The notes below the pieces were generated by a model, which searched no databases, had not been told where the DNA came from, and saw only the letters and a program-made list of their open reading frames with translations. This document shows, piece by piece, positions 7,509 to 15,231 of a stretch of DNA of 19,870 nt. The stretch comes from an uncultured Actinomycetes bacterium (lineage in GTDB: Bacteria > Actinomycetota > Thermoleophilia > Gaiellales > F1-60-MAGs149). The translations under genes and the position numbers were made by a program. The stretch is from NCBI GenBank assembly GCA_903873565.1, contig CAIQOY010000183.1, forward strand, positions 1 through 19,870, in the 5' to 3' direction. Positions within the stretch are counted from its first letter, which is position 1; each line of letters opens with the position of its first letter.

Positions 7509-8167
7509 GCAGCACGCACGGGCACGAGACCGACGCGTTCTACGCGGAGCGCGGATTCGGGAGGGCCGCCGGCTTCGGCCGGCGGCCCGTCCTCGTGATC
7601 GTCGACCTCCAGAAGGGCTTCACCGATCCGGCGAGCCCCCTCGGCGGCGACTACACCGAGCTGGTGGCCGAGAACCGGCGGCTCGTGGATGCCTGCCACG
7701 ACAAGGGCGTGCCGGTCGTCTTCACCACGGTCTACTACGACGAGGCGCCCGCCCAGGCGGCCGCCGTCTTCCAGGCCAAGGTGCCGAGCCTCCTGGTGCT
7801 CAAGGCGGGCTCGGAGTGGGCCGAGATCGACGAGCGCCTCGGGATGGACGCCCGCGACACGCTCGTGGTCAAGCAGTTCGCCTCGGCCTTCTGGGGCACC
7901 AACCTCGGCGCCCTGATGGCGGCCTGGCAGGCCGACACCTGCATCGTCACCGGCGTCACCACCTCGGGCTGCGTGCGCGCCACCGCCGTGGACGCCCTCC
8001 AGCACGGCTACCGCGTGATCGTGCCCCGCGAGTGCTCGGGCGACCGCGCCCCGGGCCCGCACGAGGCCAACCTGTTCGACATCGGCCAGAAGTACGGCGA
8101 CGTCCTCCCGAACGACGAGGTCGTCGCCTACCTCGAGTCGCTGCCCGCCCAGGCCCCGGCGCTCTAG
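7505..8167 (+). CDS. Isochorismatase-family amidohydrolase, N-carbamoylsarcosine amidase-like
   Basis: The 220-residue cysteine hydrolase has the Asp-Lys-Cys triad of the family: Asp34 in VIVDLQKGF, Lys123 in VVKQFASAF and Cys156 in GVTTSGCVRATAVDA. The last motif is close to that of N-carbamoylsarcosine amidohydrolase, which cuts N-carbamoylsarcosine into sarcosine, CO2 and ammonia; maleamate amidases and nicotinamidases are cousins. The GTG at 7505 overlaps the hyuB stop by four bases, which implies translational coupling. This is the main reason to read the HyuA/HyuB pair as a cyclic-amide opener: its product would be an N-carbamoyl acid. No sarcosine-oxidising gene is in the window, so creatinine breakdown remains only one option. 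The stop overlaps that of the convergent CitE-like gene. Confidence 0.9.
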   Translation: MSSTHGHETDAFYAERGFGRAAGFGRRPVLVIVDLQKGFTDPASPLGGDYTELVAENRRLVDACHDKGVPVVFTTVYYDEAPAQAAAVFQAKVPSLLVLKAGSEWAEIDERLGMDARDTLVVKQFASAFWGTNLGALMAAWQADTCIVTGVTTSGCVRATAVDALQHGYRVIVPRECSGDRAPGPHEANLFDIGQKYGDVLPNDEVVAYLESLPAQAPAL

Positions 8168-9039
8168 GCGCCGGCGTCCCGCAGGACCGCGCGGGCGCGG
8201 TCCACGACGGGGTAGTCGACGAAGGTGCCGTCCTCCATCTTGAAGGCCGAGATGCCCTGGGCCTCGTGCTCGGCGAAGGCCGCCACGACGGCCTCGGCCC
8301 AGGCCACCTCGTCGGCCGACGGCGCGAACACCCCGGCGACCACGGGCAGCTGCTGCGGGTGCAGCACCATCTTGCCCTGGAAGCCGAGCCGCTTGGCCCA
8401 CTGCGCGGAGGTGCGGGTGCCCTCGTCGTCCTTGAGCCCGAGGAAGGGGCCGTCGATCGGGCCCTCGAGGCCGGCGGCGCGCGCGGCCAGCACGAGCTGG
8501 GTGCGCGCGGCGAAGAGCTCGTAGCCGTCGGCGGTCAGCTCCACGCCGAGGTCGTGCGAGAGGTCGGCGGGGCCGAGCAGGAGCGTGCGCAGGCGCGGGG
8601 TGGAGGCCGCCACGGAGGGCGCCGCGAGCACCCCCTTGGCGGTCTCCGCGATCGCGATCAGCCGCACCTGGCCGGCGGGCACGCCGTGCTCGGCCTCGAG
8701 CGCGTCGAGGCGGTCCGCGACGTGGCGCACCTCGTCGGCGGACTCGACCATCGGCACGAGGACGCCGCTGAGGCGGCCGAGCTGCGGGCCGATCGCCGTC
8801 AGGTCGTCGTCGCAGAACTCGGTGGCGACGCCGTTGACCCGCACGTGCACGTCGGCGCCCTCCACGGAGGGGTCGGCGAGGGTGCCGGCGAGGACGCCGC
8901 GGGCGTTCGCCTTCTCGGCCTTGGCGACCGCGTCCTCGAGGTCGAGGCAGACCGCCGAGGCCCCGATCGCGATCGCCTTCAGCGAGCGCTCGGGGTCGTT
9001 GGCGGAGGCGAACATCAGCGTGCGGATCGGGGCGCTCAC
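8164..9039 (-). CDS. HpcH/HpaI aldolase/citrate lyase family protein (CitE-like acyl-CoA lyase)
   Basis: The 291-residue TIM-barrel protein has the CitE-like signature: LMFASANDPERSLKA at the N-terminus, CLDLEDAVA, Arg67 in VRVNG, Glu132 in IAIAETAKG and Asp159 in LGPADLSHDLG, the last two being the probable magnesium ligands. FQGKMVLHPQQ near the C-terminus is also typical. Family members split or form malyl-, citramalyl- or methylmalyl-CoA type compounds; stand-alone CitE-like proteins of this length are often CoA-thioester lyases. The GTG at 9039 is supported by GAGAGG (complement of 9047-9052). A -10-like CATACT (complement of 9074-9079) lies inside the divergent start region, with no -35. 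The gene converges on the amidase with overlapping stop codons. Confidence 0.9.
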   Translation of the reverse strand: MSAPIRTLMFASANDPERSLKAIAIGASAVCLDLEDAVAKAEKANARGVLAGTLADPSVEGADVHVRVNGVATEFCDDDLTAIGPQLGRLSGVLVPMVESADEVRHVADRLDALEAEHGVPAGQVRLIAIAETAKGVLAAPSVAASTPRLRTLLLGPADLSHDLGVELTADGYELFAARTQLVLAARAAGLEGPIDGPFLGLKDDEGTRTSAQWAKRLGFQGKMVLHPQQLPVVAGVFAPSADEVAWAEAVVAAFAEHEAQGISAFKMEDGTFVDYPVVDRARAVLRDAGA

Positions 9040-9076
9040 GGGGCTACCTCTCGTCGGCGAAGGATTGTGTGGAAGT

Positions 9077-10303
9077 ATGCCCGGGATGGGGACGGCGGGC
9101 GCACCGGCGGTCGGCGGGCGCGGCGGCGTCGCGGCCGCGGTCGCGGTGTCGGGCGGCGCGCTGATGATGGGCGCCTACGCGACTCTCTCCGTGGCCCCGA
9201 TCGGCCCGCTCGTGCGCGCCGACCTCGACATGAGCCTCGCGGCCTTCGGGCTGATCACCACGGCCATCTTCGGCGGCGCGGCCGTGGCCAGCGGCCCCTC
9301 CGGCCACCTCACCGACCGCTTCGGCGCCGTGCGCCTGCTCGCGCTGGCCATGGTCGCGGTGGCGCTGTTCGAGCTGATCGCCGCCGTCTCGCCGATGGTC
9401 TGGCTGTTCTTCCTGGCGATGTTCGCCGTCGGGCTCGCCTACGGCTGCATCACGCCGCCCACCAACGTGATCGTGCGCGGCGCCGCCGACGGCTCCAACC
9501 AGGGCCTCCTGATGAGCGCCAAGCAGGTCGGGGTCACGCTCGGCGGCCTGATCGCCGGCCTCACGCTGCCCGCCCTGGCGCACGCCCTCGGCTGGCGCGG
9601 GTCGCTGCTCGCGCCCGTCGTCGGCGCGCTGCTCGTGGCCGTGCTCGTCGTGGTGCTGCGCGAGGGGCTGGTCCGCCAGACGCGCCTGCCCGCCAGCCCC
9701 GAGCACGATCCCGGCCGGATCCCGATCCGCCTCGGCTGGCGGCTCGGCGTGGGGGCCTTCGGCTTCCTGATGGCCGGCGTCCAGCAGGGCTTCATGGCCT
9801 ACCTGACCCTGTTCCTGACCGACGCCCACGGCTACGCGCTCGGGGTGGCCGGCGTCTCCTTCGCCGTGATGATGGTGGGCGGCACCGTCGGGCGGCTCGG
9901 CTGGGCCGTCGTCTCGGACCGCTGGTTCGCCCGCAACCGCTGGACGGGGCTGTTTCTGACCGCCCTGATCGCGGCGATCGGCCTGGTCGGGATCGCGCTC
10001 CTGCCGACCGGCCCGTGGCTGTGGCCGTGCCTCGTCCTGATCGGCCTGACCAGCATCGGCTGGAACGGCGTCTTCCTCGCGCTCGTGGCCACCTCCGTGC
10101 CCGCGAGCCACGTCGGGCGGCTGTCCGGCTGGGCCCTGCGCTGCGTGTTCAGCGGCGTCGTGGTCGTGCCGCCCCTGTTCGGCCTCCTGGCCGACCAGTG
10201 GGGCTGGGGCGCCGCCTGGGCCTTCGCGGCGGCGATCACGCTCGTCGCCGGCGCCGGGATGCTGCTCGGCGCGCGCGGCGGCGTAAACCCACGGGCGGCG
10301 TAG
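9077..10303 (+). CDS. MFS transporter
   Basis: This 408-residue integral membrane protein has about 12 hydrophobic stretches and the MFS motif A in the first cytoplasmic loop, GHLTDRFGAVR at residues 76-86. A second such loop, RLGWAVVSDRWFARNR, follows the central region, as expected from the duplicated MFS fold. MFS carriers move small organic solutes driven by ion gradients; direction and substrate cannot be deduced. The start is uncertain between ATG 9077 and ATG 9086; GGAAG at 9071-9075 suits the second better, and a poor -10-like TTGTGT (9065-9070) would suit a leaderless first. The open frame extends far upstream, but that part lies antisense to the CitE-like gene and is not coding. Only 37 bases separate it from the divergent CitE-like start. 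It may carry a substrate of the neighbouring catabolic genes. Confidence 0.9.
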   Translation: MPGMGTAGAPAVGGRGGVAAAVAVSGGALMMGAYATLSVAPIGPLVRADLDMSLAAFGLITTAIFGGAAVASGPSGHLTDRFGAVRLLALAMVAVALFELIAAVSPMVWLFFLAMFAVGLAYGCITPPTNVIVRGAADGSNQGLLMSAKQVGVTLGGLIAGLTLPALAHALGWRGSLLAPVVGALLVAVLVVVLREGLVRQTRLPASPEHDPGRIPIRLGWRLGVGAFGFLMAGVQQGFMAYLTLFLTDAHGYALGVAGVSFAVMMVGGTVGRLGWAVVSDRWFARNRWTGLFLTALIAAIGLVGIALLPTGPWLWPCLVLIGLTSIGWNGVFLALVATSVPASHVGRLSGWALRCVFSGVVVVPPLFGLLADQWGWGAAWAFAAAITLVAGAGMLLGARGGVNPRAA

Positions 10304-10306
10304 GGT

Positions 10307-10335
10307 TTGACCGGGCCGCGCGCCCGGACGATACT
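10307..10335 (+). promoter_or_regulatory. Sigma-70-type promoter for the MDR oxidoreductase/PrpD operon
   Basis: TTGACC (10307-10312), a 17-base spacer and GATACT (10330-10335) form a good housekeeping promoter. Initiation near 10342 would leave a leader of about 33 bases that contains the strong Shine-Dalgarno run GGAGGAGAG (from 10361) before the ATG at 10375. Confidence 0.7.
10311..10327. promoter_or_regulatory. Inverted repeat in the promoter spacer, possible operator
   Basis: CCGGGC (10311-10316) and GCCCGG (10322-10327) form an inverted repeat with a five-base centre, lying almost exactly between the -35 and -10 boxes. A dimeric repressor bound there would block RNA polymerase. As RNA it could also act as a small terminator hairpin for the MFS gene that ends at 10303. 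In such GC-rich DNA chance is possible. Confidence 0.4.
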
Positions 10336-10374
10336 ACCCCTCGTTCCCGTTTCGGAGCCCGGAGGAGAGAGACC

Positions 10375-11403
10375 ATGCGCGCAGCCCGTTTCCACGAGTA
10401 CGGCGGCATCGACAAGATCGTCGTCGACGAGGTGCCCGACCCCGAGCCCCAGGCCCACGAGGTCAAGATCAAGGTCGGGGCCTGCGCCCTCAACCACCTC
10501 GACGTCGACTTCCGCGAGGGCATCTCGCGCTTCCCCGCCGAGCCGCCCGTGATCTTCGGCCTCGAGCTGGCCGGCGAGATCGTCGAGACCGGTTCCGGCG
10601 TGTCCGACGCCTGGAAGGTCGGCGACCGCGTCGCCCCCTACCTGATGGGCATCGACCTCAACAACCACTACGCCCGCACCGGCCGCGAGAACCTCGCCGC
10701 GATCGACTTCATCGGCGTCACGCGCCCCGGCGGCTACGCCGAGTACTGCTGCGTCCCCGAGAGCCACCTCGTGCGCGTCCCCGACGGCATGTCCCTCGTG
10801 GACGCGGCGGCCGTCCAGATCGCCTTCGGCACCGCCTTCCACATGCTGTTCACGCGCGGCCGCCTGGCGATCGGCGAGACCGTCCTGATCAACTCGGTCG
10901 GCTCGGGCATCGGCTCGGCCGCCGTCCAGCTCGCCGCGATGGCCGGCGCGCGCATCATCGGCACCTCCTCGGGCGACGACAAGCTCGAGGCGGCGGCCAA
11001 GATGGGCATGCACCACGGCATCAACTACACCAAGCAGGACATCGTCGAGGAGGTCATGCGCATCACCGACGGCGCGGGCGCCCACCTCACGTACGAGCAC
11101 GTCGGCGGCGACCTCTTCGCCGCGGGCCTCAACTCGCTCGGCAAGGACGGCCGCCTCGTCACCTGCGGCGGCCACTCGGGCGAGGTCGTGCCGCTCGACA
11201 TCATCCCGCTGTTCCGGATGCAGTGGCAGATCATCGGCTCCTTCACCTACACGAAGGGCGAGTACGAGACGGTCATGCAGATGTGCCACGACGGCCGCCT
11301 CAAGCCCCTCGTCGACACGCAGGTCCCCCTCGACGAGATCCGCTCGGCCTTCGAGCGCATGGAGAGCCGCGGGCACTTCGGCAAGATCGTGGTCGTGCCG
11401 TGA
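10375..11403 (+). CDS. Zinc-independent medium-chain dehydrogenase/reductase (quinone oxidoreductase-like)
   Basis: The 342-residue MDR protein has an N-terminal GroES-like domain and a Rossmann domain with the nucleotide motif SVGSGIGSAAVQLA (about 174-187). The zinc sites of true alcohol dehydrogenases are missing: the catalytic Cys position is Asn40 (ALNHLD), the GHE histidine is Leu63 (FGLELAG), and the structural four-Cys lobe is absent around residues 90-115. This points to the NADPH-dependent quinone oxidoreductase/enoyl reductase branch, which reduces quinones or activated double bonds. The ATG at 10375 follows GGAGGAGAG. The gene lies behind a clear promoter and its TGA overlaps the GTG of the next gene, so both are translated from one mRNA. 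An enoyl-CoA or enoate reductase role would fit the context but is inferred. Confidence 0.9.
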   Translation: MRAARFHEYGGIDKIVVDEVPDPEPQAHEVKIKVGACALNHLDVDFREGISRFPAEPPVIFGLELAGEIVETGSGVSDAWKVGDRVAPYLMGIDLNNHYARTGRENLAAIDFIGVTRPGGYAEYCCVPESHLVRVPDGMSLVDAAAVQIAFGTAFHMLFTRGRLAIGETVLINSVGSGIGSAAVQLAAMAGARIIGTSSGDDKLEAAAKMGMHHGINYTKQDIVEEVMRITDGAGAHLTYEHVGGDLFAAGLNSLGKDGRLVTCGGHSGEVVPLDIIPLFRMQWQIIGSFTYTKGEYETVMQMCHDGRLKPLVDTQVPLDEIRSAFERMESRGHFGKIVVVP

Positions 11404-12776
11404 TCGCACGCGAGCTCGCCGGGTGGGTCCTCGGGCTCCGCTACGAGGACATCGACCCGGAGACGGAGGCCTACTGCCGGGAGCTGGTCCTCGACCACCT
11501 CGGCACGGCCGCCCGCGGCGGCGTCATGGAGAACATGCCCTCGGTCGACCGCGCGCTGGCCGCGATGGGCGCGGGGGAGGGCTCGACCCTGACGGCGGTG
11601 GTCGGCAAGGCGCCGGCCCGCCCCGAGTGGGCCCTGTTCACGAACTCGATCGCGGCCCACTCCGTGGAGCTCGACGACACCCACTCGGCGTCGTCCCTGC
11701 ACCCGGCGGTCGTCGTGATCCCGGGCGCGATGGCGGCGGCCGAGGTCGAGGGCTCGTCGGGCCGCGAGCTGATCGCGGCGATCGTGGCGGGCTACGAGGT
11801 CGCCTGCCGGCTCGGCCGCGCCCTGACCGCCAAGGAGGTCTACGCCAAGGGCTTCCACCCGACGGCGATCGTGGGCCCCTTCTCGACGGCGGCCGCGGTC
11901 GGCAAGCTGATCGGCCTGACCGAGGAGCAGCTCGCGCACGCCTTCGGCATCGCCGCCTCGCAGGCCGCCGGCCGCACCGAGTTCCTGTCGGAGGGCGCCT
12001 GGACGAAGCGCCTGCACCCCGGCTGGTCGAGCCACGCGGGCTACGTCGCCGCGCGCCTCGCCCAGCAGGGCTTCACCGGCCCGCTCAAGCCGTTCGACGG
12101 CCGTGACGGCCTCCTGCGCGGCTACGGCTCCGAGGAGAACCTCGCCCGCCTCACGCAGGGCCTGGGCCAGCCGTTCGAGCTCGCGATCACGAGCGTCAAG
12201 CCGCACGCCTGCTGCCGCTACAACCAGGGCCCGATCGACCTCGCGCTCCAGCTGCGCGCGGAGCACGGGATCGGCCCCGACGACGTCGCGTCGATCGAGG
12301 TCGGCGTGGTGTCGGCGGCGATCGGCATCGTCGTCGAGCCCCGCGACCGCAAGGTGCGCCCGACGAACGACGTCGACGCGCAGTTCTCGCTGCCGTACGC
12401 CGTCGGGCTCGGCATCGCCAAGGGCCAGGCCTCGCTCGACGAGTACGCCACCGAGGCCCTCGGCGACGCCGCGGTCCTCGCGGTGGCCGAGCGGACGCAG
12501 GCCGTCGTTCGCCCCGAGCACGACGCCCGCTTCCCGGACCTCTGGCCCTGCGACATGACCATCACCACGACGGACGGCCGCACGCTGACCGCGACGCTCG
12601 AGCACGCCAAGGGCGACCCGGAGAACCGGCTCGGCTACGAGGGCATGTGCGCGAAGTTCCGGGCGCTGGGGGCCTCCGTGTTCGACGACGCCCAGATGGA
12701 CGCGATCATCGCCGCCGTGGACGACCTCGCCGAGGGCGGCATCGGGCCGCTCGCGGCGGCCGTCACCCGCCGCTAG
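11400..12776 (+). CDS. MmgE/PrpD family protein (2-methylcitrate dehydratase-like)
   Basis: The 458-residue protein has the family's expected length and conserved blocks: HSVELDDTHSASSLHP from residue 87, KRLHPGWSSHAG at 203-214, KPHACCRYNQ at 267-276 and KGDPENRL near the C-terminus. Known members dehydrate 2-methylcitrate (PrpD), isomerise cis-aconitate to trans-aconitate or itaconate-type products, or act on aconitate-like acids, so a hydroxy tricarboxylic or dicarboxylic acid is the likely substrate. There is no methylcitrate synthase or lyase in the window, so the propionate cycle is not supported; a side branch of the local catabolism is more likely. The GTG at 11400 overlaps the preceding stop (GTGA). 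The gene ends six bases before a strong hairpin. Confidence 0.9.
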   Translation: MIARELAGWVLGLRYEDIDPETEAYCRELVLDHLGTAARGGVMENMPSVDRALAAMGAGEGSTLTAVVGKAPARPEWALFTNSIAAHSVELDDTHSASSLHPAVVVIPGAMAAAEVEGSSGRELIAAIVAGYEVACRLGRALTAKEVYAKGFHPTAIVGPFSTAAAVGKLIGLTEEQLAHAFGIAASQAAGRTEFLSEGAWTKRLHPGWSSHAGYVAARLAQQGFTGPLKPFDGRDGLLRGYGSEENLARLTQGLGQPFELAITSVKPHACCRYNQGPIDLALQLRAEHGIGPDDVASIEVGVVSAAIGIVVEPRDRKVRPTNDVDAQFSLPYAVGLGIAKGQASLDEYATEALGDAAVLAVAERTQAVVRPEHDARFPDLWPCDMTITTTDGRTLTATLEHAKGDPENRLGYEGMCAKFRALGASVFDDAQMDAIIAAVDDLAEGGIGPLAAAVTRR

Positions 12777-12781
12777 GACGA

Positions 12782-12809
12782 GGGGCGGCGGGCCCCGGCC
12801 CGCCGCCCC
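12782..12809. terminator. Bidirectional hairpin terminator between convergent genes
   Basis: A perfect 13-base inverted repeat, GGGGCGGCGGGCC (12782-12794) with GGCCCGCCGCCCC (12797-12809), fills the gap between the PrpD stop and the stop of the minus-strand GFA gene. It has no T-run, as is common in high-GC actinobacteria, and can serve both directions. Confidence 0.75.
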
Positions 12810-13220
12810 CTAGTCGTAGCGCTCGATGGTCGGCCGGCCGTCCGGCGCCTCCCAGGGCGCCCGGCTGGCCCACCAGATGTGCGTGTCGAAGGGGATGCCC
12901 GTCGCGTCGTCGAGCGATCCCGCGGTCAGGTACATCCGCGCGTCGCCGTCGATCCGGAACAGGAGGTAGGAGCCGCAGGTCGGGCAGAAGCCGCGCTCCC
13001 CGCCCGTCTCGCTCGTCGGCCCCGGGAACCAGCGCAGCTCGCCCGCGCCCGCGGTCAGCGCGAAGCCGTCGGCCGCGCAGGACGTGTGGGCCGGGGTCCC
13101 GCCCGAGGTGGCGCGGCACTCCGTGCAGTGGCAGATCGTGATCGCCGTCAGCGGCTCGGCCGCGCGGTAGCGGATCCGGCCGCACAGGCAGCCGCCCTCC
13201 CGGTGTCCCGCGTCCGCCAC
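12810..13220 (-). CDS. GFA/CENP-V family zinc protein (glutathione-dependent formaldehyde-activating enzyme-like)
   Basis: This small protein (136 residues from the GTG at 13220) has the cysteine pattern of the GFA domain: GGCLCGRIRY with Cys11 and Cys13, ICHCTECR with Cys30, Cys32 and Cys35, and FCPTCGS with Cys79 and Cys82. These residues bind two zinc ions in the Gfa fold. Gfa was named for condensing formaldehyde with glutathione, but that activity is disputed and most members have no proven role. An alternative GTG at 13229 adds three residues but lies inside TAGCGT (complement of 13228-13233), which sits seven bases before the GTG at 13220 and looks like a leaderless -10 box; I therefore prefer 13220. 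It converges on the PrpD gene across a shared hairpin. Its link to the neighbouring catabolism is unclear. Confidence 0.88.
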   Translation of the reverse strand: MADAGHREGGCLCGRIRYRAAEPLTAITICHCTECRATSGGTPAHTSCAADGFALTAGAGELRWFPGPTSETGGERGFCPTCGSYLLFRIDGDARMYLTAGSLDDATGIPFDTHIWWASRAPWEAPDGRPTIERYD

Positions 13221-13227
13221 GGGCCGC

Positions 13228-13233
13228 ACGCTA
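13228..13233 (-). promoter_or_regulatory. -10 box of a likely leaderless promoter for the GFA protein
   Basis: On the minus strand TAGCGT is followed by seven bases and the GTG at 13220. No Shine-Dalgarno sequence or -35 is visible. It decides the start codon of the GFA gene. Confidence 0.5.
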
Positions 13234-13268
13234 CGCCGCCCGCCGGACAGGGGCCCCGGGAACGCGAA

Positions 13269-13301
13269 GGGCCCCCTCCCGCAGCGTGCGGAAGGGGGCC
13301 C
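13269..13301. terminator. Hairpin terminator downstream of the ABC transporter operon
   Basis: Bases 13269-13283 pair with 13287-13301 around a three-base loop, a 15-step stem with one C-A mismatch. It begins 14 bases past the stop of the last permease gene (minus strand) and most likely ends that operon. The flank beyond it on the minus strand is only mildly T-rich. Confidence 0.7.
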
Positions 13302-13314
13302 CGGTGTCGCGTCG

Positions 13315-14274
13315 TCAGTCGCCGCTGGCGGCGGCGGGCGTCATCGACGGGGCGTCGACGCCGCTTCCGTCCTCCTCGACCGCACGCGTCTTCTTGCGCC
13401 CGGTCAGGCCGCTGACCACCAGGAACAGGGCGATCAGCAGGAAGGACAGGAGGATCGTCACCACGCCGAGCGAGTACACGTACGGGCGGAGCACCGACGC
13501 CGTGGTGATGATGTAGAGCTGCAGGGGCAGCGTGTTGATCGTGCCGGAGACGAGGAACGTGCGCTCGAACTCGTTGAGGGCGAGGGTGAAGCCGAACAGC
13601 CCCGCGCCGAACACGCCCGTCCAGATCAGCGGCAGCGTGACCTCGCGGAAGGTCGTCACGTTGGACGCCCCCAGGTCGCGAGCCGCCTCCTCCGCGCGCG
13701 CGTCGTAGCGGTTGAAGATCGACATCATCACCAGGAAGCCGAACGGCAGCGCCCAGACCGTCTGGACGCCGATGATCGGCACGTACCCGAGCGCGCCCTC
13801 GCCCTTCTGGATCCCGACGTAGTAGAGCAGGAACGACAGGCCCAGCGAGAGCAGGAGGCCCGGCGTCATCAGGCTCAGCAGGATCGCGTAGAAGAGCGCG
13901 CCCGAGCCCCGGAACTGGCGCCGGAACGCCATGCCCAGGGTGAGCGACAGGACCGCGGTGATCACGGCGACGATCAGAGACAGCCAGAGCGACTTCCCGA
14001 TGCCCTCGCGGACCGCGACCATCACGCTCATCGACGAGTTGAGCTCGGAGTACCAGTGGAAGGAGAAGAGCTCCTTCGCCGGCAGGGTCATGCTGCCGGT
14101 CGTGCCCTGCAGGGAGAGGACGGCCATCGCGACCATCGGCCCGTACATGAACACGACGAACAGCAGGAAGTAGACGGTCAGGACCGGCTTCGAGCGCTTG
14201 ATCGGGAGCATGACCATGGCGGCGAAGGGCACCACCAGGATCAGGACGCCGATCAGGTACCAGAGCAGCGTCAT
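13315..14274 (-). CDS. ABC transporter permease, spermidine/putrescine PotC-like
   Basis: The 319-residue inner-membrane protein carries the permease EAA loop EEAARDLGASNVTTFREVTLP at about residues 195-215, which docks on the ATPase. Membrane segments are clear at about 2-24, 31-55, 95-115, 127-152, 165-186 and two more toward the C-terminus. The first one precedes the point (KRSKPVLTVYFLLF, from residue 26) where PotC proteins normally start, so this protein seems to have an extra N-terminal helix. The ATG at 14274 overlaps the TGA of the upstream permease by one base, and GGGAGGT lies six bases before it; an in-frame GTG one codon earlier is also possible. The open frame continues upstream only as antiphase readthrough. 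The charged C-terminal tail is RKKTRAVEEDGSGVD and onward. The substrate is inferred from the binding protein family. Confidence 0.9.
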   Translation of the reverse strand: MTLLWYLIGVLILVVPFAAMVMLPIKRSKPVLTVYFLLFVVFMYGPMVAMAVLSLQGTTGSMTLPAKELFSFHWYSELNSSMSVMVAVREGIGKSLWLSLIVAVITAVLSLTLGMAFRRQFRGSGALFYAILLSLMTPGLLLSLGLSFLLYYVGIQKGEGALGYVPIIGVQTVWALPFGFLVMMSIFNRYDARAEEAARDLGASNVTTFREVTLPLIWTGVFGAGLFGFTLALNEFERTFLVSGTINTLPLQLYIITTASVLRPYVYSLGVVTILLSFLLIALFLVVSGLTGRKKTRAVEEDGSGVDAPSMTPAAASGD

Positions 14275-15231
14275 CACACGACCTCCCGGATCTTGGAGAA
14301 GCGCAGGAGGACGGCGACCCCGATCGTCATCACCGCGACGAGGATCGTCGCCCCGGCCGCCGCGGTGGGCAGGTCGGGCAGCTTGTAGTAGTCGTACACC
14401 AGGGTGCCGACCGACTGGATCGTGCCGCCGCCGATCAGGCGCACCGTCGCGAACTCGCCCATCACGAGGACGAAGACGAAGATGCAGCCGATCAGGACGC
14501 CCGGCAGGCTGAGCGGGAGGATGACCTCCCGGAACACCTTGGCCGGCGTCGCGCCGAGGTCGCGGGCGGCCTCGATCGCGGCGTTGTCCAGCGTGGCGAG
14601 CTGGAAGAAGATCGGCGTGACCATGAACAGCACGTACAGCTGCACCAGGGCCAGGATGATCGCGAAGTTCGAGTACAGGAGCGCGTCGATCGGCTCGGCG
14701 CGGACGCCGATCACCTCCACGAGGAAGTAGTTGATGACGCCCTGGCGGCCGAGCACCGGCAGCCAGGCCACGATGCGCACGACGTACGCGACCCAGAACG
14801 GGGCGAGCACGAAGACGAACAGCGCGATCTGGTAGCGGATCGAGCTGACGCCGCGGGCCAGGAAGTACGCGATCGGGTAGCCGATCAGGATGCACAGCGC
14901 GGTCACGATCAGCGCGCGGATGATCGTGTCCTTGAGGGTGTCGAGGTACACGGGCGTGTCGAACAGCTTCGTGTAGCCCTCGGTGGTGAAGGCGAACGGG
15001 TCGAACCCGACCGGCGTCTTCTGCCAGACGGACACGAGCACGATCATCACCAGCGGCGCGATCAGGAACAGGAGCAGCCAGATCGTGCCGGGGGCCACCC
15101 AGGCGAGGGTGACCAGCGGGGAGCGCCGCGGGCCCGTGGTGGCGTGCACGGCGACCGCGGAGGCGCCCGTCAGGGACTCGGCCTCCTCGACCTCGCGCTT
15201 GGCCTCCTCGAGCGCCGCGTGCTTGGCGTCG

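Noticed and set aside
3490..8167. Assignment as a creatinine degradation operon
   Set aside because: The two-step logic fits, but there is no creatinine deaminase or sarcosine oxidase here, and CoA-linked genes precede it. Kept only as a hypothesis.
11400..12776. Assignment to the methylcitrate cycle
   Set aside because: No methylcitrate synthase (prpC) or methylisocitrate lyase (prpB) is visible; the CitE-like protein has CitE rather than PrpB motifs.
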